Positions 1-13,700 of a stretch of DNA of 47,952 bases are shown in pieces. Every line of letters begins with the position of its first letter. Position 1 is the first letter of the stretch. Origin of the DNA: Stentor roeselii (taxonomy: Eukaryota > Ciliophora > Heterotrichea > Heterotrichida > Stentoridae); NCBI GenBank assembly GCA_006503475.1, contig RSEH01000282.1:9819-57770 (forward strand), given 5' to 3'. The translations under genes and the position numbers were made by a program. Below the pieces are notes generated by a model. That model did no database searches and was not told the origin of the DNA. It worked only from the letters and a program-made list of their open reading frames with translations.

Positions 1-790
1 TTCTGAGAATAATATCACAGGCTTCAGCACAACTTGAGGACAAACTGGTTTTGAAAATGCTGAAAAAGTGTAAACTGTTAGTTGAGGAGTTGCTTTTTCG
101 GCTCCTTTAATTGACCTCAAATTCTGTTTTTGCATCTTTTGAGTTTCCATCGAAAGCTTAGGACCCTTGATCTTTTGCATAACCTGAACCATGGAGACTG
201 GTTTGCGAATAGAGTCAAATGTTTGAATGTTAAAAGTCTGTTCATTTTTCTGTAATTCACTTTTTCCACTTTCAAAGACCATGACTTGAATCAAAGGTTT
301 GCAAAAAGCTTGAATTTGGATGACTTGTCCACTCAAATAATTTGAAGAAGTATTCAAAACGATTTCCATTGTTTTCGATGAGCTTTCTTGATTTGAAGTA
401 GTTTCTACTGCAAATATTTGTGGATGGAAGAATATTCGATGAACAGCTTCAAATCTTTGAATGATTTGAATTCTTGAATGACTTGAATCATATTCTGAAG
501 CCAAGGGGTAGACAACTGATTCAACCTCTACAATTGGTTTAGTATCAGCTTTAACTGAGTAGAACTCAATAAGACTTGATTCGTTTAACTTTTGCAAGGT
601 TTTCCCAGTTTGAAGTTCTTTGAAGATGATTAATGGGCAGGCTGTCGTTTTTTTGAGGCATGAAAGTGAAAAAGTGATGAAGTGAGTTTCTTCAATGAAT
701 GGCTGTGAGTACTTTGTTGGTATGGGGATAACTTGAATGCCTGAGTAGGAGTTCAATGAAAAGTTTTTTGAAGACTGAGGAATGAATGAA
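1..790 (-). CDS. Continuation of the giant repeat protein in a shifted frame (eighth super-repeat, partial)
   Basis: The minus strand from about 785 down to base 1 is fully open in a frame different from the 753-16535 frame. It encodes an eighth copy of the super-repeat: NFSLNSYSGIQVIP, then KTTACPLIIF, FEAVHRIFFHPQI, KPLIQVMVFESGKSEL, RKPVSMVQVM, and SKPVCPQVVLKP at the edge. Relative to the other copies about one base is missing near 781-792: sister copies read ATT TCA TCA ATT CCT CAG, whereas here the frame slips before CCTCAG. No 15/16-nt GT...AG intron fits. A 23-nt GT...AG segment there would restore frame, but it is longer than every other intron seen in the window. The gene therefore extends beyond the left edge, and its true C-terminus is not visible. 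Confidence 0.75.
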
Positions 791-3700
791 TCATCACTTT
801 CGGATCAGTCGATATTGTCTCAGGTTTTTCTTTTATTTCGCCTTGGTCTTCTGCTGATATTGTTTCAAGTTTTGTATATTTAGCTAGAACGGAGACTGGT
901 TTAATTTGTGATAAACACTCGAATCGTTGGACTGGAAGGGTTTGATTGATTGTCTTTTCTTTGGTCTGATGAATGAAGATGAACGGTTCTTCTTGGACTG
1001 TGAAAGAAGTTTGAACCTTTTCTTTTTGATTAAAAGCTGAAAGAATCAACGGAGAAGCCACTATTTTAACAATTGGTAGAATAACTTCACTCTTGATTTT
1101 CAACAAATTTGTAGGTTTAAGTACAATGTCAAGTTTTTTCTGTTGTTTGTTTTCGCTTTTGGCCAACTGTGAATCTGAAGGATAGACTGATTTATTTTCA
1201 GGATCTGAATCAATTAAAACAAGAGGGCACACTGGTTTGTTGAATGGCAGAATAGTACTCAAATCGTTAAGCAAAGATAAGACTTGATTGTCTAATCTTG
1301 TTTCCACCTGCTTTTCAGTTTTTTCTGAGTCCTGCAACAAAGGTTTCAATACAACTTGAGGACAAACTGGTTTTGAAAATGCTGAAAAAGTGTAAATTGC
1401 TGGTTGATGAGTTGCTTTTTCGGCTCCTTTGGCTGACCTCAACTTCTGTTTTTGCATCTTGTGAGTTTCCATCGAAAGCTTAGGACCCTTGATCTTTTGC
1501 ATAACCTGAACAGTGCAGACTGGTTTGAGAATAGGGTCAAATGTTTGAATATTAAAAGTCTGTTCATTTATCTTTAATTCACTTTTACCGCTTTCAAAGA
1601 CCATGACTTGAATCAAAGGTTTGCAAAAAGCTTGAATTTGGATTACTTGTTCAGTCGAATAATTTGAAGAAGTATTCAAAACGATTTTCATTGTTTTTGA
1701 TGAAATTGCTTGATTTGAAGTAGTTTCCACTGCAAGTATTTGGGGATGGAAAACAATTCGATGAACGGCTTCAAGTCTTTGAATGAATTTGAACTTTGAA
1801 TGACTTGAATCATATTCTAAAGGGAGAGAATAAACAACTGATTCTTCCTCTACAATTGGTTTGGACTGGGCTTTAACTGAGTACAACTCCAAAAGTCTTG
1901 ATTCATTTAATTTTTCCAAGTTTTTGTCAGTTTGAAGTACTTTGCTGATATCTTTGAAGATGATTAATGGGCAGGCTGTCGTTTTTTTAAGGCATGAAAC
2001 AGAAAAAACAATGAAGTAAGTTTCTTCAATGAATAACTCTGAGTTTTTCTTCTGCTTTGGGCTTTTTGCTCTGTTAACTGAAAATACCGAAAGCGATTTC
2101 AAGTTTTCTAATTCTAAACGACCTGAAGTATGAATATTGAAAAGTTCTTCATTTCTTGTTTCTTCACTTTTTCCTTTGATGATTTCAGGAAATACTTGAA
2201 TACCTGGGGGTGAGTTGAAAGAAAAGTTACTTGAAGACTTTTCAATTGATGAAATCGTTACTTTCGGTTCAGTTGAAAAGATAATCTCAGGTTTTCCTTT
2301 ATTGACTTGGTCTTCTGAGAATACTTTTTCAAGTTCTACATGCTTTGCGAGTACAGAAACTGGTTTTATTAGTGACAAAAACTCGAATTGTTCGACTTGA
2401 AGGGTTTCTTTCATTATCTCTTTTTCAGTCTGATGAATGAAGATAAATGGTTTACCTTGGCCTGTGAAAGAACTTTGAACTTCTTCTTTTTTAGAAATTT
2501 TTGAAAGAACTAATGGAGAAGTCACTAATTTAACCATTGGGAAAAGAACTTCACTGTTGATTTCAAATGAATTTGAAGATTTAACTGAAAAGTTATAGGT
2601 TTTCTTTAGCTTATTTGCGTTTTTCAATAACTGGGGATCTGAAGGAGACGTTGATTCCTTTTTATGAGGTGAATGTAGTATAGTTAGAGGACAAACTGGC
2701 TTGCTGAAAGGTAGGATCATGGTAAAATCTTTAAAAGACAATAAGTCTTGATGGTCAGTTCTCATTTCGGCTAACTCTTCAGTTTTTTCTGAGACAGATA
2801 ACAGAGATTTCAATACAACTTTCGGACAAACTGGTTTAGAAAAAGCTGAAAAATTGAAAATATTTGGTTGTGAAGTATCTTTTCCAGCTCCTTTAACTGA
2901 CCTCAGCTTCTGTTTTTGCATCTTTTGAGTTTCCATCGAAAGCATCGGACCCTTTATTTTCATCTTCTTTATAACCTGAGCAGTGCAGAGTGCCTTACGA
3001 ATAGAATCAAAAGTTTGAATGTAAAAATTCTGTTCATTTCTCAGTAATTCACTTTTCTTGCTTTCAAAGATCATGATTTTCATCAAAGGTTTGCAAAAAG
3101 CTTGAATATGGAAGACTTTTCCAGTCAAAGAAGAAATATTCTCAACATTTTTGACTATTTCTGAAAAATCTTCTTGATTTAACTCAGTTTTTACTTCAAG
3201 AATTTGAGGATGGAAGCGAATTTGATGAACTGCTTCAAATTTCTTAATCAAATCAATTCTCGAATGACTTGAATCATCTAAAGCGAGTGGATAAGGAATT
3301 GATTCCGGGTGTAAAATTGGTTTAGATTCGGGTTTAACTGAGTAGAACTCAAGAAGATTTAAGTCCTTTAATATTTCCAAGGTTTTACCAGTTTTAAGTT
3401 CTTTTCTGGAGTTTTTGAAGATGATTAATGGATAGGCTCTTGTTTTTTTATAACATGAAAACGAAAAAACGATGGAATTTGTTTCTTCAATGATTGACTC
3501 TGAGTTCTTTGTTAGATTAACTTGAGCCGAGGAGAATGCCAATGAAAAGTTACTTGAAGACTGAGGAATTGATGAAATGATTACTTTTTGTTTAGACTCT
3601 AAAAGCTTATCAGGTTTTTTATTGATCTCGACTTGGTCTTCTGATGAAATTATTTCAAGTTGTGAATATTTTTGAAGTACAGAAATCGGTTTTATTAATG

Positions 3701-6700
3701 ATAAAAACTCGAATAGTTCTATTTGAAGAGTTTCTTTCACTGCTTTTTCTTTGGTCTGATCGATGAAGATGAAGGGTTTTTCGTGACCTGATAAAGAACT
3801 TTGAATTTCTTCTTTTTTATAAATTTTTGAAAGAACCAGAGGAGAACTCAGTATTTTAATCATCGGTCGAATAACTTTACAGTCGACGTCAAACAAATCT
3901 GTAGGTTTAAGTGAAAAATCAAAAGTTTTCCTAGGTTTATTTGATTTTTTCACAAACTGAGAATCCGAAGGAGACTTAAATTCCTTTTCATGAGGTGAAT
4001 TGAGTAAAACAAGAGGACATACCGGCTTACTGAAAGGTAGATTGATGATTAAATCATTTAAGAACAATAAGCCTTTAAGTTCAATTTTCTTTTGGTTCAA
4101 ATCTTCAGTTTTTTCTGATACAAAAATAACAGATTTCAAAACAACTTGAGGACAAACTGGTTTGGAAAGTGCTGAAATACTTGAAATAGTTGAATGAGAA
4201 GATTCTTTTTCGGTTCCTTTAACTGATCTTAGCTTTTGTTTTTGCATCTTGTGAGTTTCCATTGAAAGCATCGGACTCTTTGTCTTGACCTTCTGAATGA
4301 CCTGAACAGTGCAGACTGGTTTGTGAATAGAGTCAAATGTTTGAATGTTTAAAGTCTTTTCATTTATCTTTAATTCACTTTTACTACTTTCAAAGACCAT
4401 GACTTGAATCAAAGGTTTGGAAAAGGCTTGAATTTGGGAAACTTGTCCAGATGAATAACTTGAAGTATTCTGAATTTTTTCAGTTGTTTTTAATGAAACT
4501 TCTTGATTTGAATCAGTTTTGACTGTAAGTATCTCAGGATGGATGCGGATTTGATGAACTGCTTCAAGTCTTACGATTACTTCAAGACTCGAATGTTTTG
4601 AATCACCTTCTAAACCCAGAGGATCAACAATTAACTCTGCCTCTGAAATTGGTTTGGACTGAGCTTTGACTGAAAAAAACTCCAAAAGACTTGATTCATT
4701 TGATACTTGAATTATTTTCTCACTTGAAAGTACTTTACTAGTATCTTCAAAGATAATTAATGGACAAGCTGTAGTTTTTTTATTTCCAGAAATCGAAAAA
4801 GTAATGAAATGACTTTCTTCAATTTTCAGCCTTTCCTCATCTTGCCTCATATTTGAAAATTCTGAAAGCGGTTTCAATTGTTCTAAGTCTAAACGGCTTG
4901 AAGGTCGATTTTGAATTTGAAGATAAGAAAGTTTTTCAGTTCTTAATTCTTCACTTTTTCCACGTTCAAGTTTGGGGAAAACTTGAATACCAGGGGATGA
5001 GTTCAATGAAAAGTGACTTGAAGACTGAGGAATTGATGAAATAGTTTCTTTTGATTTACTTGGTAATTTTATTTCAGGAGTTTCTTTTATATCGGCCTGG
5101 TCTTCTGTGGATTTTGTTTCAAGTTTTAAGTGTTTTACGAGGACTGAAACTGGTTTTATTTGTGATGAAAACTCGAATCGTTGAAGGGTTTCTTTCATTG
5201 TTTCTTTGGTCTGATGAGAGAAGATGAAATGATGTTCATGGCCTGGAAAAGAAGAATGAACTTCTTCTTTTTTAGAAATCTTTGAAAGAACCAGTGGAGA
5301 AGTCACTAATTTTACCATTGGTTGAATGACTTTACTGTTGATTTTAAATAGATCTGCAGGTTTTAGTGAATATTCAGAAGTTTTTCTTGGTTTGTTTAAG
5401 TTTTTGTTGAATTGAGAATCTGAAGGAGACTTTAATTCCTTTTCATGAGATGAATTCAATAAAAGAAGAGGACATAAAGGCCTACTGAAAGGTGAAATAA
5501 TGGTCGAATTCTTTAAAGTTAACAATATTCGATGTTTAAATATAGTTTCAACCTCCTCATTGTAAGTTTCAATTGAATATAAAGAGACATTTTGATTGAC
5601 CTTCTTTAATACCTGAACAGTGCAGACTGGTTTGCGAATAGAGTCAAAAGTCTCAATGTTGAAAATCTGTTTTTTACTTTCTAATTCACTTTTCTTGGTT
5701 TCATTGATCATGACTTGCATCAAAGGTTTGGAAAAGGCTTGAATGTGGAAAACTTGTTCATTTGAATAATTGAAAGAAGTATCCACAACACTTTTAATTG
5801 TTTTTAATAAATCTTCTTGATTTGACTTAGTTTCGACTGCAAGTATCTGAGGATAGAAGCGAATTCTATGAACTGCTTCAAGTTTTTCAATTAATTCAAT
5901 TCTTGAAAATGAATGAGTTGAATCATCCTCTGAAGTCAAGGGTTTAAACACTGATACCGCCTCTGATATTGGTTTGGACTGGGCTTTGACTGAATAGAAC
6001 TCAATAAGATTTGATTCTTTTAATGTTTTAAGGACTTTACCAGTTGGAAGTTCTTTACTTGTATCTTTGAAGATGATTAATGGGTAAGCTGTTGTTTTTT
6101 TATCACATGAAATCGAAAAAGTGATGAAGTGAGTTTCTTCAATCAACGGCTTTGATGACTTAGTCAGTACTGGACCCTGTTCAAGTGGAGATCTTTCCTT
6201 TTCTAGCTTGATAACTGAAAGAGGTTTCAACTGTTCTAAGTCTAAACGACCTGAATGATAAATATGGAAAAGCTCTTTAGTCTTTATTTCATCACTTTTG
6301 CCTTGTTCTTTTTCAGGGAAAACTTGAATGCCTGGAGATGATTTCAATGAAAAGTTTCTTGAAGACTGAGGAATTGATGAAATTGTTACTTTTGATTTAG
6401 TTGAATATTTAATCTCAGTTTGTTCTTCTATGTTGATTTGGTCTTCTGTGAAAATAGTTTCAAGTTGTAAATGTTTTAAGAGGACAGAAACAGGTTTTAT
6501 TAGTAATGAATACTCAAATCTTTCAATTTGAAGGGTTTCGTTGATTTTTCCTTGTTTGGTCTCATGAGTGAAGATGAATGGTTTGTCTTGGCCTGCGAAA
6601 GAAGTTAAGGCTTCTTCTTTTTTGTTGAATGCTGAAAGAATCAATGGAGAAACCACTATTTTAACGATTGGTTGAGAGACTTCACTGTTGATTTCAAATA

Positions 6701-9700
6701 AACCTGAGGTTTTAAGTCCAAAATCAAAAGTTTTCCTTTGTTTATTTGAATTTTTCTCAAATTGAGAATCTGAAGGATAAGTTGAATCCTTATCAAGAGG
6801 TTCATGAAGTAGAACAAGAGGACAGACAGGTTTATTGAATGGCGAAACAATAGTCAAATCGTTTAACAACAATAAGCCTTGATATTTAAACCTCATTTCA
6901 ACTTTCTCTTCATTTTTTTCTAAGCCTTGGAGTAAAGATTTCAACATAACTTGAGGACATCCTGGTTTGGAAAATGCTGAAAAAGTGAAAATAGTTGATT
7001 TTGGAGTTTCTTTTTCAGTTCCTTTAACTGATCTCAACTTTTGTTTTTGCATCTTGTGAGTTTCCATCGAAAGCATAGGACCCTTTGACTTGACCTTCTG
7101 CGTGACTTGAACAGTACAGACTGGTTTGCGAATAGAGTCAAAAGTCTGAATGTTTAAAATCTGTTCATTGCTCTGTAATTCACTTTTCTTGCTTTCAAAC
7201 ATCATGATTTGTATCAAAGGTTTGGAAAAGACTTGAATGTGGAATAGTTGTCCAGTTATATGATTTGAAGAAGTATTCTCAACTTTTTCAGTTGTTTTTA
7301 ATGAATCTTCTTGATTTGGCTTAGTTTCAAATGAAAGTATCTGAGGATGGAAACGGATTCTATGAACTGCTTCAAGTCTTTCGATTAATTCAATTCTTGA
7401 AAATGACTGAGATGAATCATTCACTGAAGTCAATGGATTAAATACTGATTCTGCCTCTGAAATTAATTTGGACTGGGCTTTGAATGAGTAAAACTCCAAA
7501 AGACTTGGGTCATTTGATATTTGAAGGGCGTTATCAGTTGAAAGTTCTTTACTTGTGTCTTTGAAGATGATTAATGGGTAGGCTGTTGTTTTCTTATAGC
7601 ATGAAATCGAATAAACAAAAGAACTTTTTTCAATAAATGGCACTGAGTACTTCGTCATTTCTGGACTAGTTGCGAGTGGGAACCTTGATTTGCTCGGCAT
7701 GACAACTGAAAATGATTCCAACTGTACTAAGTCTAAACGACCTTGCATTTGAAGATTGTATATTTCTTTAATCCTGGATTCTTCAACTTTGCCTTGGTTG
7801 AGTTTGGGTATTATTTGAACAACTGGGAAATAGTTTAAGGAAAAGCCACTTGAAGCCTGAGAAATTGATGAAATTCCATCACTAGGTTCAGTTGATAATT
7901 TCATCTCAGGTTTTTCCTTTACCTCGACTTTTTCTTCTGATTGTACCGATTCAAGTTGCGCATATTTCGCAAGTACAGAGACTGGTTTTATAAGTGACAA
8001 AAACTCGAATCGTTCGACTTGAAGAGTTTCCTTCAATGTTTTTTCTTTGGTCTGATCAATAAAGATGAATGATTTTTCTTCGTCTGCGAAAGGAGTTTGA
8101 ACTTCTTCTTTTTTATCAAAAGTTGAGAGAATCAATGGAGAAGCAACTATTTTGACCATCGGTTGAAATACTTCACTTTTTATTTCAAACAGATTTCCAG
8201 ATTTAAATACAAAATCAAAACTTTTCCGTTCTTTGTTTTTCATCAACTGAGAATCCGAGGGATACATTGATATGTTTTCAGGAAGTGAATTGATTAAAAC
8301 AAGAGGACACACAGGTTTGTTGAATGGCATAATAATAGTCAAATCATTTAACAATGACAACACTTGATTGTCGAATCTTTTTTCAACCTGCTCTTCAGTT
8401 TTTTCTAAAATTTCCAACAAAGGCTTCAAAATAACATGAGGACAAACTGGTTTAGAAAATGGTGAAAAAGTGAAAATAGTTGGTTTAAGAGTTTCTTTTT
8501 CAGTCCCTCTTCCTGACCTTAGCTTTTGTTTTTGCATTTTGTGAGTTTCCATCGAAAGCATGGGACCCTTTGTCTTGACCTTCTGCATGACCTGAACAGT
8601 GCAGACTGGTTTACAAACAGAATCAAAAGTCTGAATGTTAAAAGTCTGTTCATTGCTCTGGATATAATTTTCTTTTCTTTCAACGATCATGACTTGCATC
8701 AAAGGTTTGAAAGACGCTTGAATTTGGAAGACTTTTTCAGTCAAAAGTATCGAAGAAGCTTTTTGAACATTTTCAATTATTTTTGAAGAGGCTTCTCGAT
8801 TTGATGCATTTTTCACTGTAATTATTTGAGGATGGAAACAAATTCGATGTACTGCTTCAAGTCTTTGAATGAAATCAACTCTCGACAACGACTGACTTGA
8901 ATCATCCTCTGAAGCCAATGAAAAAATAACTGATTCAGCCTCTGTGATCGGTTTTGACTGCGCTTTAATTGAATAGAACTCTAAAAGACTTGATTGATTT
9001 AATATTTGAAGAGTTTTGCGAGTTGGAAGTGCTTTGCTTGTATCTTTGAAGATCATTAATGGATAGGCTGTTGTTTTTTTAAGGCATGAAAGAGAAGAAA
9101 TGGTGAAGTAAGTCTCTTCATTTGACTTATCTGAGTACTTCGTTGGTTCTGGAAGGTATCTGAGAGGTTTCCTTGACTTTTCTGGGTTGATTACTGAAAA
9201 GGCTGAAAGAGATTCCAACTGCTCTAAGTGTAAACGGACTGAAGGGTGACTTTGATTTTGAAGATTGAATAGTTCTTCAGATCTTGATTCTTCAGTTTTG
9301 CCTGGGTTGAGTTTCGGGAAAACTTGAATACCAGGGAAGGAGTTAAAGGAAAAGCCACTTGAAGCCTGAGAAATAGATGGAATCGTCCCTCTTGGTTCAG
9401 TTGATAATTTCATTTCAGGTTTTTCATTTACATCAACTATTTCTTCTGATTGTACCGATTCATGTTGTGAATATTTTGCAATTACTGAAACTGGTTTAAT
9501 CAATGACAAAAACTCGAATCGTTCCACTTGAAGATTTTCCTTCAATGTTTTTTCTTTGGTCTGATCAATAAAGATGAATGGTTTTTCTTCGTCTGCGAAA
9601 GGAGTTTGAACTTCTTCTTTTTTATCAAAAGTTGAGAGAATCAATGGAGAAGCAACTATTTTGACTATCGGTTGAAATACTTCACTCTTTATTTCAAACA

Positions 9701-10760
9701 GATTTCCAGATTTAAATACAAAATCAAAACTTTTCCGTTCTTTGCTTTTCATCAACTGAGAATCCGAGGGATACTCTGATGTGTTTTCAGGATGTGAATT
9801 AAATAAAACAAGAGGACACACAGGTTTGTTGAATGGCATAATAATGGTCAAATCATTTAACAATGACAATACTTGATTGTCAAATCTTTTTTCAACCTGC
9901 TCTTCAGTTTTTTCTAAGATTTCCAACAAAGGCTTCAAAATAACATGAGGACAAACTGGTTTAGAAAATGGTGAAAAAGTGAAAATAGTTGGTTTAAGAG
10001 TTTCTTTTTCAGTCCCTCTTCCTGACCTTAGCTTTTGTTTTTGCATTTTGTGAGTTTCCATCGAAAGCATGGGACCCTTTGTCTTGACCTTCTGCATGAC
10101 CTGAACAGTGCAGACTGGTTTACAAACAGAATCAAAAGTCTGAATGTTAAAAGTCTGTTCATTGCTCTGGATATCATTTTCTTTCCTTTCAACGATCATA
10201 ACTTGCATTAAAGGTTTGTAAAAAGCTTGAATTTGGAAGACTTGTCCAGTCAAAGTTATCAAAGAAGCATTTTGAACATTTTCAATCTTTTTTAAAGAAC
10301 CTGCTTGATTTAACACAGTTTCCACTTCAATTATTTGAGGATGTAATCGAATTCGAATAACCGCTTCAAGTCTTTCAATCAATTCAACTCTCGACAATGA
10401 CTGACTTAAATCATCCTCTGAAGGCAAGTTATAAACAACTGACTCCGCCTCTGCAATTGGTTTCGACTGACCTTTAACCGAATAAAACTCTAAAAGACTT
10501 GAATCATTTAAAGTTTTCAAATTTTTTCCAGTTAAAATTTCTTTACTATTATCTTTAAAGATAATCAATGGATATGCAGTAGTTTTTTTATATCCTGAAA
10601 TCGAAAAAGCAATAAAATGAGTTTCTTCAATGAAAGGTTCTGAATACTTCGTTATTTCTGGACTATATCCAAGTGGAGACCTTGCCTTATCTGCCTTGAT
10701 TACTGAAAAGGCTGAAAGTGATTCCAACATTTCTAAGTCTAAACGACCTGAAAGACGCCC
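753..10760 (-). repeat. Coding tandem super-repeats, ~1.3-1.5 kb period
   Basis: The block encoding KTTA(Y/C)PLIIF recurs at about 10570, 9065, 7572, 6072, 4765, 3427 and 1962, and an eighth time near 635 in the shifted frame. Spacings are roughly 1505, 1493, 1500, 1307, 1338, 1465 and 1330 bp. The shorter periods lack a sub-block; for example the unit around 5500 lacks the SAFSKPVCPQV part. Within each unit about ten smaller blocks of 40-50 residues each carry a Pro followed by a beta-like hydrophobic run, so the repeat is hierarchical. Confidence 0.9.
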
Positions 10761-13700
10761 TTGCATTTGAGACAATGACGGAAGTGTCGATGCTTTTGTT
10801 AGGCTTAAGGACCACTTTTCAAACTGGTCTGAGGGGAAAAGTGTCAATGGCTCGATTTTTACTGGAGAAAAGGCCTGGAAATTCTTTACTTTCAATGATT
10901 TTGGTAAATTTTGAAGGAATTTAGGAAGGGAAGTTAACACCTCTGGTATTAACTGAAGTTTTAAGAAAGGGGTTAATGATGTCAGAGAGATTTTTTCAAG
11001 GTTTTTGGGTAGTGGGAGGGTCACTTTTAATAGCTCTTGAGTTATTTTATGTTGGATGAAGGGGTCTTGGGATAGCAAGTCCCAGCTGATTATTAGAGGA
11101 GTGATTAGGAACTTTTGATAGGCTTCGTATTTTTCGACTTGATTTGGATGTTGATAGGTAATTGTGCTTGCCGTTCTTGTCTTAATATAAATCTCTGAAG
11201 TTTCAACATACTCTTCATACTCATTCTCTGCCACTAAAAACGGTGAAATCACAATTTTTTGAATCGGCAAGAAACTCTTCCTAGAAATGACTTTCTCAAT
11301 CAAACCCGAATTATCCTCTACAATCAAAACTCCAATAACCGGTTTTCTGATTCCCACAAAACCAACTTGTTCAATTTCATCTCCAAAAATCCTATCAACC
11401 CATCTTGTCCTAAATCCAACTTTAAGTCTTTCCTTCCTAACAATAATCAAATCACTCAACACTTTTCGATAAGGCCAGAAATGAATTTCCATAACTTCAG
11501 GTTCAAGTTTAACACATTCAACTCTTTGTCCTAAAACAAAAGGAGCCAAGCAAAGTCTTTTAAAAGCTTCAAATCGAAAAATCTGATTCTTTGGATTTTG
11601 AGTCATTTCACAAGAAGCCATTCCTGCCAAGGGTTTGACGACAGGTAAAACAGGGAAAACATTGAAAATTTGACTTAAGATGATAGTCTTTCCTTTAGAT
11701 TTTTTGATGATTTCTGGAAGACTTGTGACTTTTGTGAATGGCAGAAGCGGGTAACTCACAATGTTTGCTTCATTGTAAGAAATTATCTTGTGAGTTATTG
11801 TCTCTTTGCGGAAGACAACTGTGCTTTTTTCGATGAATGTTTCAAATATTTCTGTGTATTGTGATGTTTCTTGAAGGATGTTTGGAAGGAGTTGCACTTT
11901 TGATTGAGCTTGTAACATGAGGATTAATGAAATTTCTGAGGATTTTAATTGGTTTTTTCTGAAACCGATGGGTGAGGGGAGATTTGACTTTGAGAAGGTG
12001 AAGGGCAAGGGAGGCTTTCCTAGGATTGGACTTGGAAGGTCGTCTGAATATGAGGATTTTAATTGGGTTCGGCGATATAGCTGGTCATTTGGCTCGATTT
12101 GGCTTATGCTTACTGAGCTGTCAAGCATATCAGAGTTTGAAAGCATTTGAATAATATCAAACCCTTTAACGATCAGTTCTGGCATGATGCAATTTTTCTT
12201 TTCAGGGAAGAATGTTGAAAAGTTTGGTTGTGACTCAATCTGTAAGAATGAATGAGAATGTTTAGGTGAAATTCGAATCGAGTCTTTACTTTCAAGAATC
12301 ATTTCATTTTGATGGCGAATCTCTGTTTGTGTCACATAAACCACTTTTTCTGTTACTCTTTCTTCAATGAAATAGCTGGATTCGTATTCAGCGGAATCAC
12401 TTTCACTGTAGGTCTGAGGCTCTATGATGAGTTTGACCATGGCTTGCAAGTGGATGGGAATTTCTTTTAGGTCTTGAATAGTGGTTAATACTAGTGGCAT
12501 GATTCTTTCAATTTTCCTGCAAGAGTAATTTTCAATGAAGAAGTCAGAAGAAAATGACAGCTGATCTTTTGAAACATTAACCAAAGGAGCACAAGCGACT
12601 TTAGACTGACACAAAAACTGTACACTCTTCAAACAATCCTGCAAACAATCCTGTTTCTCCATAATCTCAATACAATTCAAAGGTTTCAACACCGCCATCA
12701 CACAATCACAACTCACAAGATTAACCGATTCACTTTCAGAAAGTTCATAAAAAACACTAGAAAATCCAATAATCCAACTTTTCGACACCGAAAAAGACGA
12801 GTTTTCACAATCACCGAATTTTTCCAAAACATTTACTCCAGTCAAAGGTTTTTCAAAAGGTTTAACAGTAACCAAAGAATTTTCAGAATTTTGCGAAGTA
12901 CTGACTTGCGGTTTGACTTTAAAAAAATGAGAATTTTCAGAAGTTTGAGAAATTCTTTCAAACATTAGAATTGGTTTGTAAATCATTGAATAAGACTTCA
13001 ACATTTTGATATCTGTCGAGTTCAAAGAAGGTTTGAACTTTGATTCATTCTCAGGTGTTAGGAGTGGCTTGTATTTAGGAAGAAAACTCATGATTTCAAA
13101 GAGATTTTCAACAGTTTTCACGATTTTTCTTTGTTTTGATGTTAAAGTTTCCATTTGGATCACTGGTTTTTCTGAACTGTATAAAACTAGTTTCTCTGCT
13201 TTTTCTGTTGTAGAAGAAAGAATCATTGATGAGTTCTTTTTTTGAAGGGAAAAGTTGAAAAAGTTACTGTCGGTTTCATTTGGAAGGACTTCGAAGGACT
13301 GGAAAGAATGGATTTCGACTGTTGCTAGAGAAATACAAGGCTTTCTAAAGGCTTGACCTTCGAATTTCGTTGGAAGATTTGAAGTTATTTGAATTTCTGA
13401 GTTTTTTTGAACTTTTGGAGATTTTTGAGTTGCTCGAAGAGTTTTTTTCTTTTGTTTTGTGAGTTTTTGTTGAGTTTCTTGCTTTTTTATTACTTCTGGG
13501 AAGACTATTTGTTTTCGGTCTAAGACCAGGTGATAAGCGAGGCCTTTTTCTTGAAGGTTTAAAATGGAAATGACTGGCTTTTGAATGGCTTCGAGAACTA
13601 CTCCGTCCATGTAGTGAGTTATTTCTTGACCTTGCTTTGGACTCATAAAAGAGGGTCTCCATAAAGTTTTCTTTGTTTTTCTGTAACTTTTTGTCACGAA

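Noticed and set aside
769-791. 23-nt GT...AG intron that would fix the giant-gene frameshift
   Set aside because: All seven supported introns in the window are exactly 15 nt, and a 1-base difference from sister repeats explains the slip more simply.
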